In this document: positions 46,001 through 61,000 of the stretch, in pieces
Layout of the letters: each line of letters begins with the position of its first letter
How positions within the stretch are numbered: the first letter of the stretch is position 1
Source: Megaustenia siamemsis
Taxonomy: Eukaryota > Mollusca > Gastropoda > Stylommatophora > Ariophantidae
NCBI GenBank assembly: GCA_032433765.1
Contig: JAVIAB010000025.1
Coordinates: forward strand, 34,458,282-34,522,281
Direction of reading: 5' to 3'
Length of the DNA: 64,000 nt
Notes under the pieces: generated by a model
Seen by the model: only the letters and a program-made list of their open reading frames with translations
Told to the model about the DNA's origin: nothing
The model's database searches: none
Made by a program: the position numbers and the translations under genes

Positions 46001-49000
46001 CTTGTTGCTCTCACATTGTCTACAATACTTGTTGCTCTCACATTGTCTACAATACTTGTTGCTCTCACATTGTCTACAATACTTGTTGCTCTCACATTGT
46101 CTACAATACTTGTTACTCTCACATTGTCTACAATACTTGTTGCTCTCACATTGTCTACAATACTTGTTGCTCTCACATTGTCTACAATACTTGTTACTCT
46201 CACATTGTCTACAATACTTGTTGCTCTCACATTGTCTACAATACTTGTTGCTCTCACATTGTCTACAATACTTGTTACTCTCACATTGTCTACAATACTT
46301 GTTGCTCTCACATTGTCTACAATACTTGTTACTCTCACATTGTCTACAATACTTGTTGCTCTCACATTGTCTACAATACTTGTTACTCTCACATTGTCTA
46401 CAATACTTGTTGCTCTCACATTGTCTACAATACTTGTTGCTCTCACATTGTCTACAATACTCGTTGCTCTCACATTGTCTACAATACTTGTTGCTCTCAC
46501 ATTGTCTACAATACTTGTTGCTCTCACATTGTCTACAATACTTGTTGCTCTCACATTGTCTACAATACTTGTTGCTCTCACATTGTCTACAATACTTGTT
46601 GCTCTCACATTGTCTACAATACTTGTTGCTCTCACATTGTCTACAATACTTGTTGCTCTCACATTGTCTACAATACTTGTTGCTCTCACATTGTCTACAA
46701 TACTTGTTGCTCTCACATTGTCTACAATACTCGTTGCTCTCACATTGTCTACAATACTTGTTGCTCTCACATTGTCTACAATACTTGTTGCTCTCACATT
46801 GTCTACAATACTTGTTACTCTCACATTGTCTACAATACTTGTTGCTCTCACATTGTCTACAATACTCGTTGCTCTCACATTGTCTACAATACTTGTTGCT
46901 CTCACATTGTCTACAATACTTGTTACTCTCACATTGTCTACAATACTTGTTGCTCTCACATTGTCTACAATACTTGTTGCTCTCACATTGTCTACAATAC
47001 TTGTTGCTCTCACATTGTCTACAATACTTGTTGCTCTCACATTGTCTACAATACTTGTTGCTCTCACATTGTCTACAATACTTGTTGCTCTCACATTGTC
47101 TACAATACTTGTTGCTCTCACATTGTCTACAATACTCGTTGCTCTCACATTGTCTACAATACTTGTTGCTCTCACATTGTCTACAATACTTGTAACTCTC
47201 ACATTGTCTACAATACTTGTTACTCTCACATTGTCTACAATACTTGTTGCTCTCACATTGTCTACAATACTTGTTGCTCTCACATTGTCTACAATACTCG
47301 TTGCTCTCACATTGTCTACAATACTTGTTGCTCTCACATTGTCTACAATACTTGTTGCTCTCACATTGTCTACAATACTTGTTGCTCTCACATTGTCTAC
47401 AATACTTGTTGCTCTCACATTGTCTACAATACTTGTTACTCTCACATTGTCTACAATACTTGTTGCTCTCACATTGTCTACAATACTTGTTGCTCTCACA
47501 TTGTCTACAATACTTGTTGCTCTCACATTGTCTACAATACTTGTTGCTCTCACATTGTCTACAATACTCGTTGCTCTCACATTGTCTACAATACTTGTTG
47601 CTCTCACATTGTCTACAATACTTGTTGCTCTCACATTGTCTACAATACTTGTTGCTCTCACATTGTCTACAATACTTGTTGCTCTCACATTGTCTACAAT
47701 ACTTGTTGCTCTCACATTGTCTACAATACTTGTTGCTCTCACATTGTCTACAATACTTGTTGCTCTCACATTGTCTACAATACTTGTTGCTCTCACATTG
47801 TCTACAATACTTGTTGCTCTCACATTGTCTACAATACTTGTTGCTCTCACATTGTCTACAATACTTGTTGCTCTCACATTGTCTACAATACTCGTTGCTC
47901 TCACATTGTCTACAATACTTGTTACTCTCACATTGTCTACAATACTTGTTACTCTCACATTGTCTACAATACTTGTTACTCTCACATTGTCTACAATACT
48001 TGTTGCTCTCACATTGTCTACAATACTTGTTACTCTCACATTGTCTACAATACTTGTTACTCTCACATTGTCTACAATACTTGTTACTCTCACATTGTCT
48101 ACAATACTCGTTGCTCTCACATTGTCTACAATACTTGTTGCTCTCACATTGTCTACAATACTCGTTGCTCTCACATTGTCTACAATACTTGTTGCTCTCA
48201 CATTGTCTACAATACTTGTTGCTCTCACATTGTCTACAATACTTGTTGCTCTCACATTGTCTACAATACTTGTTGCTCTCACATTGTCTACAATACTCGT
48301 TGCTCTCACATTGTCTACAATACTTGTTGCTCTCACATTGTCTACAATACTTGTTGCTCTCACATTGTCTACAATACTTGTTGCTCTCACATTGTCTACA
48401 ATACTTGTTGCTCTCACATTGTCTACAATACTCGTTGCTCTCACATTGTCTACAATACTTGTTACTCTCACATTGTCTACAATACTTGTTGCTCTCACAT
48501 TGTCTACAATACTTGTTGCTCTCACATTGTCTACAATACTTGTTGCTCTCACATTGTCTACAATACTTGTTGCTCTCACATTGTCTACAATACTTGTTAC
48601 TCTCACATTGTCTACAATACTTGTTACTCTCACATTGTCTACAATACTTGTTGCTCTCACATTGTCTACAATACTTGTTGCTCTCACATTGTCTACAATA
48701 CTTGTTGCTCTCACATTGTCTACAATACTTGTTACTCTCACATTGTCTACAATACTTGTTGCTCTCACATTGTCTACAATACTTGTTGCTCTCACATTGT
48801 CTACAATACTTGTTACTCTCACATTGTCTACAATACTTGTTGCTCTCACATTGTCTACAATACTTGTTGCTCTCACATTGTCTACAATACTTGTTGCTCT
48901 CACATTGTCTACAATACTTGTTGCTCTCACATTGTCTACAATACTTGTTACTCTCACATTGTCTACAATACTTGTTACTCTCACATTGTCTACAATACTT

Positions 49001-52000
49001 GTTGCTCTCACATTGTCTACAATACTTGTTGCTCTCACATTGTCTACAATACTTGTTACTCTCACATTGTCTACAATACTTGTTACTCTCACATTGTCTA
49101 CAATACTTGTTGCTCTCACATTGTCTACAATACTTGTTACTCTCACATTGTCTACAATACTCGTTGCTCTCACATTGTCTACAATACTTGTTACTCTCAC
49201 ATTGTCTACAATACTTGTTACTCTCACATTGTCTACAATACTTGTTACTCTCACATTGTCTACAATACTTGTTGCTCTCACATTGTCTACAATACTTGTT
49301 GCTCTCACATTGTCTACAATACTTGTTGCTCTCACATTGTCTACAATACTTGTTACTCTCACATTGTCTACAATACTTGTTGCTCTCACATTGTCTACAA
49401 TACTTGTTGCTCTCACATTGTCTACAATACTCGTTGCTCTCACATTGTCTACAATACTTGTTGCTCTCACATTGTCTACAATACTTGTTGCTCTCACATT
49501 GTCTACAATACTTGTTGCTCTCACATTGTCTACAATACTTGTTGCTCTCACATTGTCTACAATACTTGTTACTCTCACATTGTCTACAATACTCGTTGCT
49601 CTCACATTGTCTACAATACTTGTTGCTCTCACATTGTCTACAATACTCGTTGCTCTCACATTGTCTACAATACTTGTTGCTCTCACATTGTCTACAATAC
49701 TCGTTGCTCTCACATTGTCTACAATACTTGTTGCTCTCACATTGTCTACAATACTTGTTGCTCTCACATTGTCTACAATACTTGTTGCTCTCACATTGTC
49801 TACAATACTTGTTGCTCTCACATTGTCTACAATACTTGTTGCTCTCACATTGTCTACAATACTTGTTGCTCTCACATTGTCTACAATACTTGTTGCTCTC
49901 ACATTGTCTACAATACTTGTTGCTCTCACATTGTCTACAATACTTGTTGCTCTCACATTGTCTACAATACTTGTTGCTCTCACATTGTCTACAATACTTG
50001 TTACTCTCACATTGTCTACAATACTTGTTGCTCTCACATTGTCTACAATACTTGTTGCTCTCACATTGTCTACAATACTTGTTGCTCTCACATTGTCTAC
50101 AATACTTGTTGCTCTCACATTGTCTACAATACTTGTTGCTCTCACATTGTCTACAATACTTGTTGCTCTCACATTGTCTACAATACTTGTTGCTCTCACA
50201 TTGTCTACAATACTTGTTGCTCTCACATTGTCTACAATACTTGTTGCTCTCACATTGTCTACAATACTTGTTACTCTCACATTGTCTACAATACTTTGCT
50301 CTCACATTGTCTACAATACTTGTTGCTCTCACATTGTCTACAATACTTGTTGCTCTCACATTGTCTACAATACTTGTTGCTCTCACATTGTCTACAATAC
50401 TTGTTGCTCTCACATTGTCTACAATACTTGTTGCTCTCACATTGTCTACAATACTTGTTGCTCTCACATTGTCTACAATACTTGTTGCTCTCACATTGTC
50501 TACAATACTTGTTACTCTCACATTGTCTACAATACTTGTTGCTCTCACATTGTCTACAATACTTGTTGCTCTCACATTGTCTACAATACTTGTTGCTCTC
50601 ACATTGTCTACAATACTTGTTGCTCTCACATTGTCTACAATACTTGTTACTCTCACATTGTCTACAATACTTGTTACTCTCACATTGTCTACAATACTTG
50701 TTGCTCTCACATTGTCTACAATACTTGTTACTCTCACATTGTCTACAATACTTGTTACTCTCACATTGTCTACAATACTTGTTGCTCTCACATTGTCTAC
50801 AATACTTGTTGCTCTCACATTGTCTACAATACTTGTTGCTCTCACATTGTCTACAATACTTGTTGCTCTCACATTGTCTACAATACTTGTTGCTCTCACA
50901 TTGTCTACAATACTTGTTGCTCTCACATTGTCTACAATACTTGTTGCTCTCACATTGTCTACAATACTTGTTGCTCTCACATTGTCTACAATACTTGTTG
51001 CTCTCACATTGTCTACAATACTTGTTGCTCTCACATTGTCTACAATACTTGTTGCTCTCACATTGTCTACAATACTTGTTGCTCTCACATTGTCTACAAT
51101 ACTTGTTGCTCTCACATTGTCTACAATACTTGTTGCTCTCACATTGTCTACAATACTTGTTGCTCTCACATTGTCTACAATACTTGTTGCTCTCACATTG
51201 TCTACAATACTTGTTGCTCTCACATTGTCTACAATACTTGTTACTCTCACATTGTCTACAATACTTGTTACTCTCACATTGTCTACAATACTTGTTGCTC
51301 TCACATTGTCTACAATACTTGTTGCTCTCACATTGTCTACAATACTTGTTGCTCTCACATTGTCTACAATACTTGTTGCTCTCACATTGTCTACAATACT
51401 TGTTACTCTCACATTGTCTACAATACTTGTTGCTCTCACATTGTCTACAATACTTGTTGCTCTCACATTGTCTACAATACTTGTTGCTCTCACATTGTCT
51501 ACAATACTTGTTGCTCTCACATTGTCTACAATACTTGTTGCTCTCACATTGTCTACAATACTTGTTGCTCTCACATTGTCTACAATACTTGTTACTCTCA
51601 CATTGTCTACAATACTTGTTACTCTCACATTGTCTACAATACTTGTTACTCTCACATTGTCTACAATACTTGTTACTCTCACATTGTCTACAATACTTGT
51701 TGCTCTCACATTGTCTACAATACTTGTTGCTCTCACATTGTCTACAATACTTGTTGCTCTCACATTGTCTACAATACTTGTTACTCTCACATTGTCTACA
51801 ATACTTGTTACTCTCACATTGTCTACAATACTTGTTGCTCTCACATTGTCTACAATACTTGTTGCTCTCACATTGTCTACAATACTTGTTACTCTCACAT
51901 TGTCTACAATACTTGTTACTCTCACATTGTCTACAATACTTGTTGCTCTCACATTGTCTACAATACTTGTTGCTCTCACATTGTCTACAATACTTGTTGC

Positions 52001-55000
52001 TCTCACATTGTCTACAATACTTGTTGCTCTCACATTGTCTACAATACTTGTTGCTCTCACATTGTCTACAATACTTGTTGCTCTCACATTGTCTACAATA
52101 CTTGTTGCTCTCACATTGTCTACAATACTTGTTACTCTCACATTGTCTACAATACTTGTTGCTCTCACATTGTCTACAATACTTGTTGCTCTCACATTGT
52201 CTACAATACTTGTTGCTCTCACATTGTCTACAATACTTGTTGCTCTCACATTGTCTACAATACTTGTTGCTCTCACATTGTCTACAATACTTGTTGCTCT
52301 CACATTGTCTACAATACTTGTTGCTCTCACATTGTCTACAATACTTGTTACTCTCACATTGTCTACAATACTTGTTGCTCTCACATTGTCTACAATACTT
52401 GTTGCTCTCACATTGTCTACAATACTTGTTGCTCTCACATTGTCTACAATACTTGTTGCTCTCACATTGTCTACAATACTTGTTGCTCTCACATTGTCTA
52501 CAATACTTGTTGCTCTCACATTGTCTACAATACTTGTTGCTCTCACATTGTCTACAATACTTGTTACTCTCACATTGTCTACAATACTTGTTGCTCTCAC
52601 ATTGTCTACAATACTTGTTGCTCTCACATTGTCTACAATACTTGTTGCTCTCACATTGTCTACAATACTTGTTACTCTCACATTGTCTACAATACTTGTT
52701 GCTCTCACATTGTCTACAATACTTGTTGCTCTCACATTGTCTACAATACTTGTTGCTCTCACATTGTCTACAATACTTGTTGCTCTCACATTGTCTACAA
52801 TACTTGTTGCTCTCACATTGTCTACAATACTTGTTGCTCTCACATTGTCTACAATACTTGTTGCTCTCACATTGTCTACAATACTTGTTGCTCTCACATT
52901 GTCTACAATACTTGTTGCTCTCACATTGTCTACAATACTTGTTGCTCTCACATTGTCTACAATACTTGTTGCTCTCACATTGTCTACAATACTTGTTGCT
53001 CTCACATTGTCTACAATACTTGTTGCTCTCACATTGTCTACAATACTTGTTGCTCTCACATTGTCTACAATACTTGTTGCTCTCACATTGTCTACAATAC
53101 TTGTTGCTCTCACATTGTCTACAATACTTGTTGCTCTCACATTGTCTACAATACTTGTTACTCTCACATTGTCTACAATACTTGTTACTCTCACATTGTC
53201 TACAATACTTGTTGCTCTCACATTGTCTACAATACTTGTTGCTCTCACATTGTCTACAATACTTGTTGCTCTCACATTGTCTACAATACTTGTTGCTCTC
53301 ACATTGTCTACAATACTTGTTACTCACATTGTCTACAATACTTGTTGCTCTCACATTGTCTACAATACTTGTTGCTCTCACATTGTCTACAATACTTGTT
53401 GCTCTCACATTGTCTACAATACTTGTTGCTCTCACATTGTCTACAATACTTGTTGCTCTCACATTGTCTACAATACTTGTTGCTCTCACATTGTCTACAA
53501 TACTTGTTGCTCTCACATTGTCTACAATACTTGTTGCTCTCACATTGTCTACAATACTTGTTGCTCTCACATTGTCTACAATACTTGTTGCTCTCACATT
53601 GTCTACAATACTTGTTGCTCTCACATTGTCTACAATACTTGTTGCTCTCACATTGTCTACAATACTTGTTACTCTCACATTGTCTACAATACTTGTTGCT
53701 CTCACATTGTCTACAATACTTGTTGCTCTCACATTGTCTACAATACTTGTTGCTCTCACATTGTCTACAATACTTGTTGCTCTCACATTGTCTACAATAC
53801 TTGTTGCTCTCACATTGTCTACAATACTTGTTGCTCTCACATTGTCTACAATACTTGTTGCTCTCACATTGTCTACAATACTTGTTGCTCTCACATTGTC
53901 TACAATACTTGTTGCTCTCACATTGTCTACAATACTTGTTGCTCTCACATTGTCTACAATACTTGTTGCTCTCACATTGTCTACAATACTTGTTGCTCTC
54001 ACATTGTCTACAATACTTGTTGCTCTCACATTGTCTACAATACTTGTTGCTCTCACATTGTCTACAATACTTGTTGCTCTCACATTGTCTACAATACTTG
54101 TTGCTCTCACATTGTCTACAATACTTGTTGCTCTCACATTGTCTACAATACTTGTTGCTCTCACATTGTCTACAATACTTGTTGCTCTCACATTGTCTAC
54201 AATACTTGTTGCTCTCACATTGTCTACAATACTTGTTGCTCTCACATTGTCTACAATACTTGTTGCTCTCACATTGTCTACAATACTTGTTGCTCTCACA
54301 TTGTCTACAATACTTGTTGCTCTCACATTGTCTACAATACTTGTTGCTCTCACATTGTCTACAATACTTGTTGCTCTCACATTGTCTACAATACTTGTTG
54401 CTCTCACATTGTCTACAATACTTGTTGCTCTCACATTGTCTACAATACTTGTTGCTCTCACATTGTCTACAATACTTGTTGCTCTCACATTGTCTACAAT
54501 ACTTGTTGCTCTCACATTGTCTACAATACTTGTTGCTCTCACATTGTCTACAATACTTGTTGCTCTCACATTGTCTACAATACTTGTTACTCTCACATTG
54601 TCTACAATACTTGTTACTCTCACATTGTCTACAATACTTGTTACTCTCACATTGTCTACAATACTTGTTGCTCTCACATTGTCTACAATACTTGTTGCTC
54701 TCACATTGTCTACAATACTTGTTGCTCTCACATTGTCTACAATACTTGTTGCTCTCACATTGTCTACAATACTTGTTGCTCTCACATTGTCTACAATACT
54801 TGTTACTCTCACATTGTCTACAATACTTGTTGCTCTCACATTGTCTACAATACTTGTTGCTCTCACATTGTCTACAATACTTGTTGCTCTCACATTGTCT
54901 ACAATACTTGTTGCTCTCACATTGTCTACAATACTTGTTGCTCTCACATTGTCTACAATACTTGTTGCTCTCACATTGTCTACAATACTTGTTGCTCTCA

Positions 55001-58000
55001 CATTGTCTACAATACTTGTTGCTCTCACATTGTCTACAATACTTGTTGCTCTCACATTGTCTACAATACTTGTTGCTCTCACATTGTCTACAATACTTGT
55101 TGCTCTCACATTGTCTACAATACTTGTTGCTCTCACATTGTCTACAATACTTGTTGCTCTCACATTGTCTACAATACTTGTTGCTCTCACATTGTCTACA
55201 ATACTTGTTGCTCTCACATTGTCTACAATACTTGTTACTCTCACATTGTCTACAATACTTGTTGCTCTCACATTGTCTACAATACTTGTTGCTCTCACAT
55301 TGTCTACAATACTTGTTGCTCTCACATTGTCTACAATACTTGTTGCTCTCACATTGTCTACAATACTTGTTACTCTCACATTGTCTACAATACTTGTTAC
55401 TCTCACATTGTCTACAATACTTGTTGCTCTCACATTGTCTACAATACTTGTTGCTCTCACATTGTCTACAATACTTGTTGCTCTCACATTGTCTACAATA
55501 CTTGTTACTCTCACATTGTCTACAATACTTGTTGCTCTCACATTGTCTACAATACTTGTTGCTCTCACATTGTCTACAATACTCGTTGCTCTCACATTGT
55601 CTACAATACTTGTTGCTCTCACATTGTCTACAATACTTGTTGCTCTCACATTGTCTACAATACTTGTTGCTCTCACATTGTCTACAATACTTGTTGCTCT
55701 CACATTGTCTACAATACTTGTTGCTCTCACATTGTCTACAATACTTGTTGCTCTCACATTGTCTACAATACTTGTTGCTCTCACATTGTCTACAATACTT
55801 GTTGCTCTCACATTGTCTACAATACTTGTTGCTCTCACATTGTCTACAATACTTGTTGCTCTCACATTGTCTACAATACTTGTTACTCTCACATTGTCTA
55901 CAATACTTGTTGCTCTCACATTGTCTACAATACTTGTTGCTCTCACATTGTCTACAATACTTGTTGCTCTCACATTGTCTACAATACTTGTTGCTCTCAC
56001 ATTGTCTACAATACTTGTTGCTCTCACATTGTCTACAATACTTGTTGCTCTCACATTGTCTACAATACTTGTTGCTCTCACATTGTCTACAATACTTGTT
56101 GCTCTCACATTGTCTACAATACTTGTTGCTCTCACATTGTCTACAATACTTGTTGCTCTCACATTGTCTACAATACTTGTTGCTCTCACATTGTCTACAA
56201 TACTTGTTGCTCTCACATTGTCTACAATACTTGTTGCTCTCACATTGTCTACAATACTTGTTGCTCTCACATTGTCTACAATACTTGTTGCTCTCACATT
56301 GTCTACAATACTTGTTGCTCTCACATTGTCTACAATACTTGTTGCTCTCACATTGTCTACAATACTTGTTACTCTCACATTGTCTACAATACTTGTTGCT
56401 CTCACATTGTCTACAATACTTGTTGCTCTCACATTGTCTACAATACTTGTTGCTCTCACATTGTCTACAATACTTGTTGCTCTCACATTGTCTACAATAC
56501 TTGTTGCTCTCACATTGTCTACAATACTTGTTGCTCTCACATTGTCTACAATACTTGTTGCTCTCACATTGTCTACAATACTTGTTGCTCTCACATTGTC
56601 TACAATACTTGTTGCTCTCACATTGTCTACAATACTTGTTGCTCTCACATTGTCTACAATACTTGTTGCTCTCACATTGTCTACAATACTTGTTGCTCTC
56701 ACATTGTCTACAATACTTGTTGCTCTCACATTGTCTACAATACTTGTTGCTCTCACATTGTCTACAATACTTGTTGCTCTCACATTGTCTACAATACTTG
56801 TTGCTCTCACATTGTCTACAATACTTGTTGCTCTCACATTGTCTACAATACTTGTTGCTCTCACATTGTCTACAATACTTGTTGCTCTCACATTGTCTAC
56901 AATACTTGTTGCTCTCACATTGTCTACAATACTTGTTGCTCTCACATTGTCTACAATACTTGTTGCTCTCACATTGTCTACAATACTTGTTGCTCTCACA
57001 TTGTCTACAATACTTGTTGCTCTCACATTGTCTACAATACTTGTTGCTCTCACATTGTCTACAATACTTGTTGCTCTCACATTGTCTACAATACTTGTTG
57101 CTCTCACATTGTCTACAATACTTGTTGCTCTCACATTGTCTACAATACTTGTTGCTCTCACATTGTCTACAATACTTGTTGCTCTCACATTGTCTACAAT
57201 ACTTGTTGCTCTCACATTGTCTACAATACTTGTTGCTCTCACATTGTCTACAATACTTGTTGCTCTCACATTGTCTACAATACTTGTTGCTCTCACATTG
57301 TCTACAATACTTGTTGCTCTCACATTGTCTACAATACTTGTTGCTCTCACATTGTCTACAATACTTGTTGCTCTCACATTGTCTACAATACTTGTTGCTC
57401 TCACATTGTCTACAATACTTGTTGCTCTCACATTGTCTACAATACTTGTTGCTCTCACATTGTCTACAATACTTGTTGCTCTCACATTGTCTACAATACT
57501 TGTTGCTCTCACATTGTCTACAATACTTGTTGCTCTCACATTGTCTACAATACTTGTTGCTCTCACATTGTCTACAATACTTGTTGCTCTCACATTGTCT
57601 ACAATACTTGTTGCTCTCACATTGTCTACAATACTTGTTGCTCTCACATTGTCTACAATACTTGTTGCTCTCACATTGTCTACAATACTTGTTGCTCTCA
57701 CATTGTCTACAATACTTGTTGCTCTCACATTGTCTACAATACTTGTTGCTCTCACATTGTCTACAATACTTGTTGCTCTCACATTGTCTACAATACTTGT
57801 TGCTCTCACATTGTCTACAATACTTGTTGCTCTCACATTGTCTACAATACTTGTTGCTCTCACATTGTCTACAATACTTGTTGCTCTCACATTGTCTACA
57901 ATACTTGTTGCTCTCACATTGTCTACAATACTTGTTGCTCTCACATTGTCTACAATACTTGTTGCTCTCACATTGTCTACAATACTTGTTGCTCTCACAT

Positions 58001-61000
58001 TGTCTACAATACTTGTTGCTCTCACATTGTCTACAATACTTGTTGCTCTCACATTGTCTACAATACTTGTTGCTCTCACATTGTCTACAATACTTGTTGC
58101 TCTCACATTGTCTACAATACTTGTTGCTCTCACATTGTCTACAATACTTGTTGCTCTCACATTGTCTACAATACTTGTTGCTCTCACATTGTCTACAATA
58201 CTTGTTGCTCTCACATTGTCTACAATACTTGTTGCTCTCACATTGTCTACAATACTTGTTGCTCTCACATTGTCTACAATACTTGTTGCTCTCACATTGT
58301 CTACAATACTTGTTGCTCTCACATTGTCTACAATACTTGTTGCTCTCACATTGTCTACAATACTTGTTGCTCTCACATTGTCTACAATACTTGTTGCTCT
58401 CACATTGTCTACAATACTTGTTGCTCTCACATTGTCTACAATACTTGTTGCTCTCACATTGTCTACAATACTTGTTGCTCTCACATTGTCTACAATACTT
58501 GTTGCTCTCACATTGTCTACAATACTTGTTGCTCTCACATTGTCTACAATACTTGTTGCTCTCACATTGTCTACAATACTTGTTGCTCTCACATTGTCTA
58601 CAATACTTGTTGCTCTCACATTGTCTACAATACTTGTTGCTCTCACATTGTCTACAATACTTGTTGCTCTCACATTGTCTACAATACTTGTTGCTCTCAC
58701 ATTGTCTACAATACTTGTTACTCTCACATTGTCTACAATACTTGTTGCTCTCACATTGTCTACAATACTTGTTGCTCTCACATTGTCTACAATACTTGTT
58801 GCTCTCACATTGTCTACAATACTTGTTGCTCTCACATTGTCTACAATACTTGTTGCTCTCACATTGTCTACAATACTTGTTGCTCTCACATTGTCTACAA
58901 TACTTGTTGCTCTCACATTGTCTACAATACTTGTTGCTCTCACATTGTCTACAATACTTGTTGCTCTCACATTGTCTACAATACTTGTTGCTCTCACATT
59001 GTCTACAATACTTGTTGCTCTCACATTGTCTACAATACTTGTTGCTCTCACATTGTCTACAATACTTGTTGCTCTCACATTGTCTACAATACTTGTTGCT
59101 CTCACATTGTCTACAATACTTGTTGCTCTCACATTGTCTACAATACTTGTTGCTCTCACATTGTCTACAATACTTGTTGCTCTCACATTGTCTACAATAC
59201 TTGTTGCTCTCACATTGTCTACAATACTTGTTGCTCTCACATTGTCTACAATACTTGTTGCTCTCACATTGTCTACAATACTTGTTGCTCTCACATTGTC
59301 TACAATACTTGTTGCTCTCACATTGTCTACAATACTTGTTGCTCTCACATTGTCTACAATACTTGTTGCTCTCACATTGTCTACAATACTTGTTGCTCTC
59401 ACATTGTCTACAATACTTGTTGCTCTCACATTGTCTACAATACTTGTTGCTCTCACATTGTCTACAATACTTGTTGCTCTCACATTGTCTACAATACTTG
59501 TTGCTCTCACATTGTCTACAATACTTGTTGCTCTCACATTGTCTACAATACTTGTTGCTCTCACATTGTCTACAATACTTGTTGCTCTCACATTGTCTAC
59601 AATACTTGTTACTCTCACATTGTCTACAATACTTGTTGCTCTCACATTGTCTACAATACTTGTTGCTCTCACATTGTCTACAATACTTGTTGCTCTCACA
59701 TTGTCTACAATACTTGTTACTCTCACATTGTCTACAATACTTGTTGCTCTCACATTGTCTACAATACTTGTTGCTCTCACATTGTCTACAATACTTGTTG
59801 CTCTCACATTGTCTACAATACTTGTTGCTCTCACATTGTCTACAATACTTGTTGCTCTCACATTGTCTACAATACTTGTTGCTCTCACATTGTCTACAAT
59901 ACTTGTTGCTCTCACATTGTCTACAATACTTGTTGCTCTCACATTGTCTACAATACTTGTTGCTCTCACATTGTCTACAATACTTGTTGCTCTCACATTG
60001 TCTACAATACTTGTTGCTCTCACATTGTCTACAATACTTGTTGCTCTCACATTGTCTACAATACTTGTTGCTCTCACATTGTCTACAATACTTGTTGCTC
60101 TCACATTGTCTACAATACTTGTTGCTCTCACATTGTCTACAATACTTGTTGCTCTCACATTGTCTACAATACTTGTTGCTCTCACATTGTCTACAATACT
60201 TGTTGCTCTCACATTGTCTACAATACTTGTTGCTCTCACATTGTCTACAATACTTGTTGCTCTCACATTGTCTACAATACTTGTTGCTCTCACATTGTCT
60301 ACAATACTTGTTGCTCTCACATTGTCTACAATACTTGTTGCTCTCACATTGTCTACAATACTTGTTGCTCTCACATTGTCTACAATACTTGTTGCTCTCA
60401 CATTGTCTACAATACTTGTTGCTCTCACATTGTCTACAATACTTGTTGCTCTCACATTGTCTACAATACTTGTTGCTCTCACATTGTCTACAATACTTGT
60501 TGCTCTCACATTGTCTACAATACTTGTTACTCTCACATTGTCTACAATACTTGTTGCTCTCACATTGTCTACAATACTTGTTGCTCTCACATTGTCTACA
60601 ATACTTGTTGCTCTCACATTGTCTACAATACTTGTTACTCTCACATTGTCTACAATACTTGTTGCTCTCACATTGTCTACAATACTTGTTGCTCTCACAT
60701 TGTCTACAATACTTGTTGCTCTCACATTGTCTACAATACTTGTTGCTCTCACATTGTCTACAATACTTGTTGCTCTCACATTGTCTACAATACTTGTTGC
60801 TCTCACATTGTCTACAATACTTGTTGCTCTCACATTGTCTACAATACTTGTTGCTCTCACATTGTCTACAATACTTGTTGCTCTCACATTGTCTACAATA
60901 CTTGTTGCTCTCACATTGTCTACAATACTTGTTGCTCTCACATTGTCTACAATACTTGTTGCTCTCACATTGTCTACAATACTTGTTGCTCTCACATTGT